This document shows, piece by piece, positions 22,055-32,672 of a DNA stretch of 64,000 bases. Source of the stretch: Streptomyces sp. CG4 (GTDB lineage Bacteria > Actinomycetota > Actinomycetes > Streptomycetales > Streptomycetaceae); NCBI RefSeq assembly GCF_041080655.1, contig NZ_CP163525.1:7874001-7938000 (forward strand), read 5' to 3'. Both the position numbers and the translations under genes were made by a program. Each line of letters begins with the position of its first letter. Position 1 is the stretch's first letter. The notes under the pieces are model-generated. The model had not been told where the DNA came from and searched no databases. It worked only from the letters and a program-made list of their open reading frames with translations.

Positions 22055-22885
22055 GTGAAGTTGTTTGCGAAGTTGTTCGGCAAGAGCGTGCGAGAGGGCA
22101 GCGACAACGCGACCGCTCGCCACCGCGCGCAGCCTGACGCGGAGGGTCAGCGCCCACTGTTCCGGGACCAGGTCGCTGGTCCGGGCGGTGACATTTCCGG
22201 AGGTCAGGGCGGGGCGTCGGTTGACCCTGCCCAGTCTGGCGGCATAGGTTTCGGGCAGCCGTCAACCTCAGGTGCGGGCGGAGGGTACGCCTCCGGTCCG
22301 TACGCGTCCAACGCCCCCGCGGGGCAACCGCAGCAGGAGGATCCGTCCATGTCGGTCCTGGTGTGTACGAGGTGCGGTAACCGCAACGCGGAGAACGCCC
22401 GTTTCTGCTCCAACTGCGGTGCGCCGCTGCGCCCGGGAGCGGTGCCGGAGCGCGCCGCGGAGACGACGTCCACGATCTCCATCTCGGGTCTCGAGGCCTA
22501 CGACTCCGAGGTGACCGGGCAGACGCAGGTGCCGATGCTGTCGCCGGAGGCGCAGGCCGCGGTGGACGCCCTGCCGATCGGCTCGGCGCTGCTGGTGGTG
22601 CGCCGGGGACCGAACTCGGGCAGCCGCTTCCTGCTGGACAGCGATCTGACCACGGCCGGTCGTCATCCGCAGAGCGACATCTTCCTGGACGACGTCACGG
22701 TCTCGCGTCGGCACGTAGAGTTCCGGCGTTCCCCGGACGGCTCGTTCACCGTGGCCGACGTGGGCAGTCTGAACGGCACATACGTCAACCGCGAGCGGAT
22801 CGACCAGGTCGCTCTGTCGAACGGCGACGAGGTGCAGATCGGCAAGTACCGGCTGGTGTTCTACGCGAGCCGGCAGGGCATCTGA
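22055..22885 (+). CDS. FHA-domain protein with zinc ribbon (GarA-like)
   Basis: The 276-residue protein has a low-complexity N-terminus, a zinc ribbon with two CxxC pairs (Cys104, Cys107, Cys118, Cys121), an ETTSTISI segment at residues 136-143 and a C-terminal FHA domain (about 175-268) with GRHPQSD, SRRHVEF and SLNGTYVN. FHA domains bind phosphothreonine. In mycobacterial GarA the ETTS-type motif is phosphorylated by Ser/Thr kinases and folds onto its own FHA domain, switching control of the TCA cycle and glutamate metabolism. The same motif and gene position suggest an orthologous switch; the zinc ribbon is an addition relative to GarA. GTG 22055 follows AAGGGGAA. Confidence 0.88.
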   Translation: MKLFAKLFGKSVREGSDNATARHRAQPDAEGQRPLFRDQVAGPGGDISGGQGGASVDPAQSGGIGFGQPSTSGAGGGYASGPYASNAPAGQPQQEDPSMSVLVCTRCGNRNAENARFCSNCGAPLRPGAVPERAAETTSTISISGLEAYDSEVTGQTQVPMLSPEAQAAVDALPIGSALLVVRRGPNSGSRFLLDSDLTTAGRHPQSDIFLDDVTVSRRHVEFRRSPDGSFTVADVGSLNGTYVNRERIDQVALSNGDEVQIGKYRLVFYASRQGI

Positions 22886-22889
22886 CCCG

Positions 22890-22911
22890 CCCCCGGACCG
22901 GTGTCCGGGGG
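22890..22911 (+). terminator. Hairpin between the FHA gene and ftsR
   Basis: CCCCCGGAC-CGGT-GTCCGGGGG is a perfect 9-bp stem with a four-base loop, just after the FHA stop. It may attenuate rather than end transcription, since ftsR starts only 18 bases later. Confidence 0.5.
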
Positions 22912-22928
22912 GACCCCAGGGAAGGTCC

Positions 22929-23666
22929 ATGCTTCAAACACCGAGCGGCGGTGCCGGAAGCGGTACCGCCGCCAGGGCCAGTGGGCTGATGAGCATCGGC
23001 ACGGTGCTGAACGTGCTGCGCGACGAATTCCCCGAAGTCACCATCTCCAAGATCCGTTTCCTGGAGTCCGAGGGGCTCATCGAGCCGCAGCGGACCCCTT
23101 CGGGGTACCGCAAGTTCAGCGCCGGGGATGTCGAGCGGCTGGCTCATGTGCTGAGGATGCAACGGGACCACTATCTGCCGCTCAAGGTGATCCGCGAGCA
23201 TCTGGACGCCATGGAGAAGGGCGAGGCCGTCCAGCTGCCCGTCGTGGGGCGTCAGCGCACCGGGGAGGACGCTTCGGAGTCGCTGCGGGCGCCTACGGTG
23301 GCCCGGGTGGGCCGCGCCGAGCTGCTGGCGGCCGCGGACATCGGCGAGGGCGAGCTGAAGGAGTGGGAGTCGTACGGGCTGATCGCGCCCCTGGAGGACG
23401 GGGTGTACGACGCCGAGGCGGTGACCGTGGCCTCACTGGTGGCCGAATTGGGCCGGTTCGGTATCGAGCCACGCCACCTCCGGGTGATGAAGGCGGCCGC
23501 CGACCGCGAGGCGGGACTGGTGGACCAGGTGGTGGCCCCGCTGAAGCGCCACCGCAACCCGCAGACCAGGGCCCATGCCGAGGCCCGTGCGAAGGAACTG
23601 GCGGTGCTCACGGTGAAGCTGCACGCTGCACTGGTCCAGACCGCCCTCGGGGTACGGCTGCCGTGA
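22929..23666 (+). CDS. ftsR: MerR-family regulator FtsR
   Basis: This 245-residue DNA-binding protein has a MerR winged helix (about residues 17-85: IGTVLNVLRDEFPEVTISKIRFLESEGLIEP) followed by a second helix-turn-helix-like region with RAELLAAADIGEGELKEWESYGLI. The architecture and position (after the FHA gene, before BFN) match Corynebacterium FtsR, an activator of ftsZ, and Rv1828. GGGAAGG lies before the ATG. The orthology is inferred from architecture and synteny. Confidence 0.85.
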   Translation: MLQTPSGGAGSGTAARASGLMSIGTVLNVLRDEFPEVTISKIRFLESEGLIEPQRTPSGYRKFSAGDVERLAHVLRMQRDHYLPLKVIREHLDAMEKGEAVQLPVVGRQRTGEDASESLRAPTVARVGRAELLAAADIGEGELKEWESYGLIAPLEDGVYDAEAVTVASLVAELGRFGIEPRHLRVMKAAADREAGLVDQVVAPLKRHRNPQTRAHAEARAKELAVLTVKLHAALVQTALGVRLP

Positions 23667-23751
23667 ACGCCAGGGCCGGCCGGCGGCCGGATCGGGCACC
23701 TGTTCCCGGCCCGACTACCCAAACATCCCGGGCACGGCCTAGGGTTGCTGT

Positions 23752-24225
23752 GTGAACGAGCTCGATGTCGTAGGTGTCCGGGTCGAAATGCCCTCCAACC
23801 AACCGATCGTGCTCCTGCGCGAAGTGGGAGGCGACCGTTACCTCCCCATCTGGATCGGGCCGGGGGAGGCGACGGCGATCGCGTTCGCCCAGCAGGGCAT
23901 GGCCCCGGCCAGGCCGCTGACCCACGACCTGTTCAAGGACGTGCTGGAGGCCGTCGGCCAGGAGCTGACCGAGGTACGCATCACGGATCTGCGCGAAGGC
24001 GTCTTCTACGCGGAGCTGGTTTTCGCCAGCGGCGTCGAGGTCAGTGCCCGTCCCTCCGATGCCATAGCGCTGGCCCTGCGCACCGGAACGCCGATCTACG
24101 GCAGTGACACGGTGCTGGACGACGCCGGCATCGCCATTCCGGACGAGCAGGAGGACGAGGTGGAGAAGTTCCGCGAGTTCCTCGACCAGATCTCGCCCGA
24201 GGACTTCGGCACGAGCAGCCAGTGA
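23752..24225 (+). CDS. Bifunctional nuclease-family protein (BFN, DUF151)
   Basis: This 157-residue cytoplasmic protein has the BFN core LPIWIGPGEATAIAFAQQG and the RPSDAIALALRTGTPIY block. Members of the family are reported to have RNase and DNase activity in plants; the bacterial role is unclear. It starts at GTG 23752, 85 bases after ftsR in the same direction, matching the Rv1828-Rv1829 order. An acidic tail follows. Confidence 0.9.
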   Translation: MNELDVVGVRVEMPSNQPIVLLREVGGDRYLPIWIGPGEATAIAFAQQGMAPARPLTHDLFKDVLEAVGQELTEVRITDLREGVFYAELVFASGVEVSARPSDAIALALRTGTPIYGSDTVLDDAGIAIPDEQEDEVEKFREFLDQISPEDFGTSSQ

Positions 24226-24366
24226 GCGCGTGCGCCGGTGCCCGTCGACGCCTCGCGCCCAGGCAATTGCCAGCGGCCATTGAGGGCGTCCTGCGGTCTC
24301 CCGCGAGAGCATTCGGCTAGCCTTTCCCCGCGGTGGGACACGGGAAACCACTCCTAGGGTGATTAT

Positions 24367-24384
24367 CACTCGGCGTGCCGAGTG
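24367..24384. promoter_or_regulatory. Inverted repeat upstream of the second MerR gene
   Basis: CACTCGGC-GT-GCCGAGTG is a perfect 8+2+8 palindrome ending nine bases before a -35 element. A second, overlapping palindrome GTGAT-T-ATCAC occupies 24359-24369. The placement just upstream of the -35 is that of an activator site. Confidence 0.5.
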
Positions 24385-24393
24385 TGGCGATCG

Positions 24394-24422
24394 TTGACGC
24401 ACCCCTGGTGACTGCCTACCGT
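24394..24422 (+). promoter_or_regulatory. Promoter of the second MerR gene
   Basis: TTGACG at 24394-24399 and TACCGT at 24417-24422 are 17 bases apart, close to the housekeeping consensus, giving a leader of about 25 bases before the GTG at 24453. Confidence 0.6.
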
Positions 24423-24452
24423 CGTGAAGGCAGGTCAAGGACGGAGGTCGGC

Positions 24453-25097
24453 GTGAGAACCAGCGGCGACGGTACGGCTGGGGGTGCTCCCGTGCGCGGT
24501 TTCGGGGAGAGCGGTCCGTACCCGGTTCACAGCAGCGCGGTGGATCACGCTCCGCAACGGCCGACGATGGTGCCGAACGGCGGAGGGGCGGCGTCCATGG
24601 CGTCGGAACAGATCGGCTATCGCGGGCCCACGGCCTGCGCGGCCGCCGGCATCACCTATCGACAGCTCGACTACTGGGCCCGTACCGGCCTCGTCGAGCC
24701 GAGCGTACGGCCCGCGTACGGGTCGGGCACGCAGCGTCTGTACAGCTTCCGGGACGTCGTCGTCCTGAAGATCGTCAAGCGGTTCCTGGACACGGGCGTG
24801 TCGCTCCAGAACATCCGCTCGGCCGTGCAGCACCTTCGGGAACGCGGTTTCCGTGACCTGGAGCGGATGACGCTGATGAGCGATGGTGCGACGGTCTATG
24901 AGTGCACCTCGCCGGACGAGGTGCACGCCCTGCTCCAGGGCGGTCAGGGCATCTTCGGGATCGCCGTCGGCGTGGTGTGGCGGGACGTGGAAAGCGCGCT
25001 CTCCCAGCTGCACGGCGAGCGCATCGACACCGGTGAGACCCTCGTCGGGCACAATCCCGCGGACGAGCTGGCGCGGCGCCGCAACCGGGCGGTCTGA
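24453..25097 (+). CDS. MerR-family regulator (Rv1830-like)
   Basis: This 214-residue regulator has a disordered N-terminus of about 50 residues, then a MerR helix-turn-helix (GPTACAAAGITYRQLDYWARTGLVEPSVR) and a C-terminal domain with LLQGGQGIFGIAVG. GTG 24453 is chosen because GGAGG lies five bases upstream. The gene order BFN then MerR mirrors Rv1829-Rv1830. In mycobacteria the homologue affects division and fatty-acid gene expression, so a similar role is plausible here but not shown. Confidence 0.82.
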   Translation: MRTSGDGTAGGAPVRGFGESGPYPVHSSAVDHAPQRPTMVPNGGGAASMASEQIGYRGPTACAAAGITYRQLDYWARTGLVEPSVRPAYGSGTQRLYSFRDVVVLKIVKRFLDTGVSLQNIRSAVQHLRERGFRDLERMTLMSDGATVYECTSPDEVHALLQGGQGIFGIAVGVVWRDVESALSQLHGERIDTGETLVGHNPADELARRRNRAV

Positions 25098-25223
25098 CGC
25101 CGGGGTACGGCCGTCCGACAGCCGTACTGCGGTCCGTACCGTGGTCCGACATCGCTACGGCCGTGTGACACGGAGGCCGGCACGGTCGGGGCATTGTCAG
25201 TGCCGTGGTGCAGCATCGGAGAT

Positions 25224-26936
25224 GTGAGAAACGCGCCCACGATCCTGCATCTCGACATGGATGCCTTCTACGCCTCGGTGGAGCAGGCATCCAAGCCGAG
25301 CCTGCGCGGGAAGGCGGTCGTGGTGGGCGGCCTCGGACCGCGCGGGGTGGTGGCCACCGCGTCGTACGAGGCACGGACCTTCGGGGTCCACTCGGCGATG
25401 CCCATGGCCCAGGCGCGCCGGCTGGCACCGAATGCTGCGTATCTGGTGCCGCGCTTCACCCTGTACCGGGCGATCAGCGAGCAGGTGATGGCGATGCTGC
25501 GGGAGCTGTCGCCGCTGGTGGAGCCGCTCAGCCTGGACGAGGCCTTCGTGGACCTGGAGGTCGGCGGGACGGCCTGGGACGAGGAGTCGGCGCGACTGGC
25601 CGGGATCAAGCTGCGCGCGGACATCCGGGCGGTCACCGGGCTCACCGGCTCGGTGGGGCTCGCCGCCTCCAAGATGCTCGCCAAGATCGCCTCCGAGCAG
25701 GCCAAGCCGGACGGTCTGCGAATCATCGAGCCGGGCTCCGAGCGGGCGCTGCTGGGGCCGATGCCGGTGCGGACCCTGCCCGGGGTCGGGCCGGCCACCG
25801 GGGACCATCTGCGCAGAGCCGGGATCACCACGGTCGAGGAGCTGGCCGAGGCGGGCGAGGACGAGCTGGTACGGCTGCTCGGCAAGGCGCACGGGCACGG
25901 GCTGTACGCCATGGCGCTGGCCCACGACGAGCGGCCCGTGGTGGCCGAGCGCGAGGCGAAGTCGGTGTCGGTCGAGGACACCTATGACGTGGACATCCAT
26001 GACCGGCTGCGGATCGGGCTGGAGGTGCAGCGCCTCGCCGACCGGTGTGTGGGGCGGTTGCGCGGGGCGGGGCTGTCGGGGCGGACGATCGTGCTGAAGG
26101 TGCGTCGGTACGACTTCTCGACCCTGACCCGGTCCGAGACGCTCAGAGGGCCCACGGACGATCCGGCGGTGGTACGGGAGGCGGCCGCACGGCTGCTGGA
26201 TTCCGTGGACACCACGGGTGGGGTACGGCTGCTGGGTGTGGGGGTCTCCGGGCTCGCGGACTACACGCAGGAGGATCTGTTCGCGCAGGCGGTGCCGTTG
26301 CCTCCGGCGGAGGAGCCGGAGAAGGGCGCCGTTGAGGCCGTCGAGGAGCGGGCGGAGCCGGTCGAGCGGCACTGGCGGGCCGGGCAGGATGTGCGGCATA
26401 CCGAGTACGGGCATGGGTGGGTGCAGGGGAGTGGGCTGGGGCGGGTGACGGTGCGGTTCGAGACTCCGCAGTCCCCTCCGGGGCGGGTGCGGACGTTTTT
26501 TGTGGGTGATCCTGCGCTGGAGTCGGCTGATCCGTTGCCGTTGGTGGCGGACCTTGCCCACCCGCCCACCCGTCTCGGTCAGTCCAACAGCGACCGACAC
26601 GGGGCTCCGCCCCGGACCCCGGGAGAGGGCGGGGGTGGGAGTGGGGGCGGAGGTGAGCGGGGGGACCGTGAGAACCAGGAGCAGACCTCGGACGAGGTGC
26701 CGGCCCCGCTCGAAGCACAGGCCTCGGTCGAGCCTCGGGTCCTGGCACATGCTCGGGCCTCGGGCAAAGCCAGGGCCCCGGTCGCGGCCCAGTCCCCGGT
26801 CGATGTGCCGGCCTCAGCGGAAGCTGGGGCGTCGGTCGAAGTGCGAGCCGCGGAGGGAGCTCGGGCCCCGGTCGAAGTGCATGCCTCAGCAGAAGCTGGG
26901 GTCTTGGACGAAGTGCAGGCCTCGGACGAAGCTTGA
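25224..26936 (+). CDS. dinB: DNA polymerase IV with an extended repeat tail
   Basis: This Y-family polymerase performs translesion synthesis. Palm motifs LDMDAFYASVEQ and SLDEAFVDLE carry the catalytic acidic residues, and the helix-hairpin-helix LPGVGPATGDHLRRAGI and little-finger domain follow. An actinobacterial C-terminal module (HTEYGHGWVQGSGLGRVTVRFE) ends near residue 440. The remaining 130 residues are low-complexity and then hexapeptide repeats of the kind A-S-x-E-V/A-x encoded by an 18-bp minisatellite. Usual homologues end near residue 440-480. GTG 25224 gives the standard N-terminus MRNAPTILHLDMDAF. An in-frame GTG at 25200 is the alternative. No SOS box was seen upstream. Confidence 0.87.
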   Translation: MRNAPTILHLDMDAFYASVEQASKPSLRGKAVVVGGLGPRGVVATASYEARTFGVHSAMPMAQARRLAPNAAYLVPRFTLYRAISEQVMAMLRELSPLVEPLSLDEAFVDLEVGGTAWDEESARLAGIKLRADIRAVTGLTGSVGLAASKMLAKIASEQAKPDGLRIIEPGSERALLGPMPVRTLPGVGPATGDHLRRAGITTVEELAEAGEDELVRLLGKAHGHGLYAMALAHDERPVVAEREAKSVSVEDTYDVDIHDRLRIGLEVQRLADRCVGRLRGAGLSGRTIVLKVRRYDFSTLTRSETLRGPTDDPAVVREAAARLLDSVDTTGGVRLLGVGVSGLADYTQEDLFAQAVPLPPAEEPEKGAVEAVEERAEPVERHWRAGQDVRHTEYGHGWVQGSGLGRVTVRFETPQSPPGRVRTFFVGDPALESADPLPLVADLAHPPTRLGQSNSDRHGAPPRTPGEGGGGSGGGGERGDRENQEQTSDEVPAPLEAQASVEPRVLAHARASGKARAPVAAQSPVDVPASAEAGASVEVRAAEGARAPVEVHASAEAGVLDEVQASDEA

Positions 26937-27090
26937 GCCCCCGGCCGAGGCTCGGGTGTCGGATGAAATGCGGGCTTTGGACGGAGCTGGGGCCCTGGTC
27001 GCGGCTCGGGCGTCGGGCGAAGTGCTGGCCTCAGCGGAAGCCCGAGCCCCGGACGAAGCCCGAGCCCCGGACGAAGCTCAAGCCCCGGGC
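26700..27090 (+). repeat. 18-bp imperfect tandem repeat (minisatellite) at the dinB 3' end
   Basis: The unit is close to GCCTCGGACGAAGCTGGG, repeated about twenty times with variation. Examples are at 26811-26828, 26883-26900 and 27049-27078. It encodes a six-residue repeat. The dinB frame stops inside it at 26936, and a five-C run immediately after (26938-26942) shifts the repeat by one base, so downstream units continue in another frame. Confidence 0.8.
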
Positions 27091-27108
27091 CAAAAGCCCG
27101 CACCAAGC

Positions 27109-27483
27109 TCACGTCTCCTCCGAGCCTGCCAATTTGCCGAAGTCGTGGTCTTGGAGGGAAGGGGGTGGCGCCGCATCCAGGCCGTAGTGGTGGTAGAGCT
27201 GGAGTTCCTGTTCGGGGGAGAGGTGGCGGCCCACGCCGAAGTCGGGGGCGTCCTTGATCAGGGCGCGGTCGAAGGGGACGTGGAGGGTGCCGTCCTTGAG
27301 CAGTTCGCTCGGCTCCAGGGGGACGAACGCGTCCCGGCTGAACAGGCCGGTGCGTATGGCCGCCCACTCGGGTACGCCGGTCGCGTCGTCGAGATAGATC
27401 TCGTCGATGGTGCCGATCTTGGTGCCAGTGCGGTCGAACGCCTTGCGGCCGATCAGGTTGCGAGGATCGATGTCGGTCTGCAC
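27109..27483 (-). CDS. PRC-barrel domain protein
   Basis: This 124-residue protein has a PRC barrel at residues 5-80 (LIGRKAFDRTGTKIGTIDEIYLDDATGVPEW). PRC barrels occur in RNA-processing and photosynthetic proteins and in many small actinobacterial proteins of unknown role. The tail contains LSPEQELQLYHHYGLD. GTG 27483 is preferred over the longer frame because GGAGGGAGAAGG lies directly upstream. It is divergent from gcvP and converges on the dinB repeat. Confidence 0.85.
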   Translation of the reverse strand: MQTDIDPRNLIGRKAFDRTGTKIGTIDEIYLDDATGVPEWAAIRTGLFSRDAFVPLEPSELLKDGTLHVPFDRALIKDAPDFGVGRHLSPEQELQLYHHYGLDAAPPPSLQDHDFGKLAGSEET

Positions 27484-27608
27484 GGTCCTTCTCCCTCCAC
27501 TGGTTCGCAACTCATTCGTAAGCACTACAAAAGAGCACATTCAAGGAGGCGGCCACTCGAGGGCTCGGGCGTTGACCCCGCTGGTAGGCTGACAGCGGCT
27601 GCTGACCC

Positions 27609-27812
27609 CGTGCGGGAGAGTCCTCCGACCACCTCGGAGGCGCCGAAGGAGCAACTCCTCCCCGGAATCTCTCAGGCTCACGTACCGCACGGACGAGGTC
27701 ACTCTGGAAAGCAGGGCGGGTGTCGACGGCTCCCGCCCTCACCGACGGTGAAAGCCGGGACCCTTTCGGGTGCCCGGTGAAGCTCTCAGGTTGAGATGAC
27801 AGAGGGGGAGGC
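27609..27812 (+). ncRNA. Tandem glycine riboswitch upstream of gcvP
   Basis: Two glycine aptamers lie in series. The first is closed by CGTGCGG (27609-27615) and CCGCACG (27685-27691) and contains the conserved GCCGAAGGAGCAA and AATCTCTCAGGCTCACGTACC segments. The second contains GACGGTGAAAGCC and AAGCTCTCAGGTTGAGATGACAGAGG. Glycine binding turns on glycine-cleavage genes in this class, and gcvP follows 61 bases later. An open frame that begins at 27796 inside the RNA is not the gene start. Confidence 0.93.
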
Positions 27813-27873
27813 CGTCGGGGTACCCGCGCCGTGGTGCCCCTCGAAGGTCGCGTCAGACCAGGAGGCCTCCGCA

Positions 27874-30754
<2,881 letters not shown>

Positions 30755-30759
<5 letters not shown>

Positions 30760-30781
30760 GCGAACTGAGCGAACTGAGCGA
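30755..30781 (+). repeat. Three 9-bp direct repeats over the gcvP stop codon
   Basis: ACTGAGCGA occurs three times without a gap; the gcvP TGA lies in the first unit. No function is apparent; slippage is the simplest explanation. Confidence 0.8.
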
Positions 30782-30793
30782 GCGGTGACCTTC

Positions 30794-30812
30794 AGGGCCC
30801 CGTCCGGTTTCC
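30794..30812. terminator. Left half of a terminator hairpin split by an IS
   Basis: AGGGCCCCGTCCGG is followed by TTTCC. Its partner arm CCGGGCGGGGCCCT is found at 32651-32664, beyond the insertion sequence. With one copy of GGTTTCC removed, the two arms form a 14-bp stem with a TTT loop and one G-U pair, lying between converging gcvP and the molbindin gene. Confidence 0.75.
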
Positions 30813-32645
30813 GGACGCTGACTCTGTCGGGGTTCTTGGCGGTCTGCTCAGTCTCTGGCGGACCGCCAAGACCTCGGCCGGGGGATCCCGTGCTGGTCCA
30901 GGTAGTTCTGGAAGGCGGTCGGCGGCCGTGACGGGGGTGTTTCTCCGGTCGGCGGCCGTCGGCTGAGGCGCTCGATGTTTGCGGCGATGGCTGTGAACAC
31001 GTGCTGTAAGTGGGCTTTGTGCTGTCCCCGGTAGCGGCAGCGGCGCATGCCGTGTCCGTGGGCGAGTTCGTTGATGGTGCCTTCCACTCCGGAGCGGACC
31101 GCGTAGCGGGCCTGCCATTCGGGTGTCTGCTGCTCGGCGCGGACGCGGAGTTGCAGGTCACGGAGTTCTCGCGGGGGAAAGCCCACGCTCCGGGCGTTGT
31201 CGGTGGTGGTCGTGCAGCGGGTGCGGACCGGGCAGGGACGGCACTGGCTCTTGGTGAACCGTGCCACGATCAGAGGTGCCGCGGTGGGTGAGGAGGTCGG
31301 GTAGGGGCCGTGCCATCCCGCGCTGGTCTCGCCCTGCGGGCAGGTGACCTGGCGGCGGTCGAAGTCGATGTGGAAGTCGTCGCGGCCGAAGCCGTTGTTC
31401 CTGCGGTTCTGGCGGGTGGTGTTGACCGGCAGTGGTCCGGTGACCCTGACTGTTCGCGGGCTGCCTGTTCCAGATGGACCAGGGAGGTGTAGCCGCCGTC
31501 GACCAGATGCTCGGCGGGCAGCAGCCCGCGATGCTTGAGCCGGGTGTGGATGCCGGGCAGAGCCTTCGCGTCGTACCCGGTGGCGTCGGTGGTGGCCACA
31601 TCTGTGATCACGTTGACGCCGTCGGGATCACAGGTTTCGGTGAGGTGTGCGACGAACCCCTTCCAGCGGGTGATGTGTCCGCGGCGCGCGTAGCGGGCCG
31701 TCGGGTCGTAGGGCGAGACGACTGCGACGGCAGAGGGCGGCAGCCCGCCGTCCTCGGCGGTGCGCCAGCGCAGGCGGCCGGCCCCGTCGCGGTAGTAGTT
31801 CTGCACCATGATCTGCCGCAGGGCTTGGACGCGGGGACCGGACAGGCGTTCCGGCCCGTGCTGCCCGAGGTGCTCGATCAGCCGGACGGCGTCGCCTCCG
31901 GTGGCGAGGATTCTGGTCTTGGGGCGGGTGGGGTTCTTGCCCAGACGGACCGGGCGGCCGTAGCGGCGCCCCCACTCCTCGTCGACCAGGCCGGCCAGCA
32001 GGTGCGAAGCTGTGCCGGCCAGTTCTTCCAGCGCGGCGCGGACGGCCTCGGTGACCAGTTCCAGCCGGGTCAGGTCGCGGACCGCGGCCAGGACGTGGGT
32101 GGAGTCCGTGCGCTGGGTGGTGCGCTCGCGGACGAGACCGGCCTCCTTCAGGCGCGCGAGCGCGAGGTCGAGGAGACGGTCGGCTCGGCCGTCCTCGGTG
32201 AGACGGTCGCGGAAGTCGGCCAGCACGCTGTGGTGGAAGCCGGGATCGTCCAGGTCCATGGCCAGCGCGTACTTGAAATCGATGCGGCAGCGAACCGCTT
32301 CGGCCGCCTGCCGGTCCGACAGACCGAGGAGGAACTGGAGCACGCAGACGGTGGCCAGCTGGGCGGGCGAGAGGCTGGGGCGGCCGTCACGCGGGTACCA
32401 GTCGGCGAAGTCCTCGTCACCCCACAGCCCGCCCAGGTGGTCTCTCACCCACATCGCCGTTGTACCGCCCGGATTGCTCGCCCGCGCCATCTGCGCGGTC
32501 AGAGACGGGACTTGCTCACCAGAACGGGCATGGAGCGACAACGAGCACCTCGACAACTGCATCGGTCCTTGAACAGAGCCGAGCATGCCCGTTGATCACG
32601 CTGCCCCGCCGGGGATCCTCAAGATCCCCGACAGAGTCAGCGTCC
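30813..32645. mobile_element. IS1182-like insertion sequence, 1833 bp
   Basis: The ends are inverted repeats: GGACGCTGACTCTGTCGGGG at 30813-30832 matches the complement of 32626-32645 over all 20 bases, and similarity continues (TTCTT against ATCTT). GGTTTCC flanks both sides directly (30806-30812 and 32646-32652) as a 7-bp target duplication. A subterminal palindrome GGGGATC-CTCAA-GATCCCC lies at 32611-32629. The single transposase gene is frameshifted. The intact target duplication suggests a fairly recent insertion. Confidence 0.88.
30848..32562 (-). pseudogene. IS1182-family transposase, frameshifted
   Basis: The N-terminal part reads from MQLSRCSLSLH through the family blocks LSPAQLATVCVLQFLLGLSDRQAAEAVRCRIDFKYALAMDLDDPGFHHSVLADF (cited as a landmark at about 32240-32400), then QRTDSTHV and LVDGGYTS. 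Near 31445-31452 the frame is lost by one missing base. The next frame resumes VTGPLPVN and then VTCPQG, the cysteine-rich KSQCRPCPVRTRC and the end SGVEGTINELAHGHGMR. Restoring one base after the codon for Gln in REQ would give EQVRVTGPLP. The protein is therefore probably inactive unless frameshifting rescues it. Confidence 0.8.
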
Positions 32646-32664
32646 GGTTTCCGGGCGGGGCCCT
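32646..32664. terminator. Right half of the terminator hairpin split by an IS
   Basis: GGTTTCCGGGCGGGGCCCT supplies the second target-duplication copy and the right arm that pairs with 30794-30807. It now sits 8 bases beyond the molbindin stop without its partner. Confidence 0.75.
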
Positions 32665-32672
32665 CGCCCGTG

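Noticed and set aside
25098..25223. SOS (LexA) box before dinB
   Set aside because: No GAAC-N4-GTTC-type site was found in the upstream gap.
27796..27873. ATG 27796 as gcvP start
   Set aside because: It lies inside the second glycine aptamer and has no ribosome site. ATG 27874 has AGGAGG.
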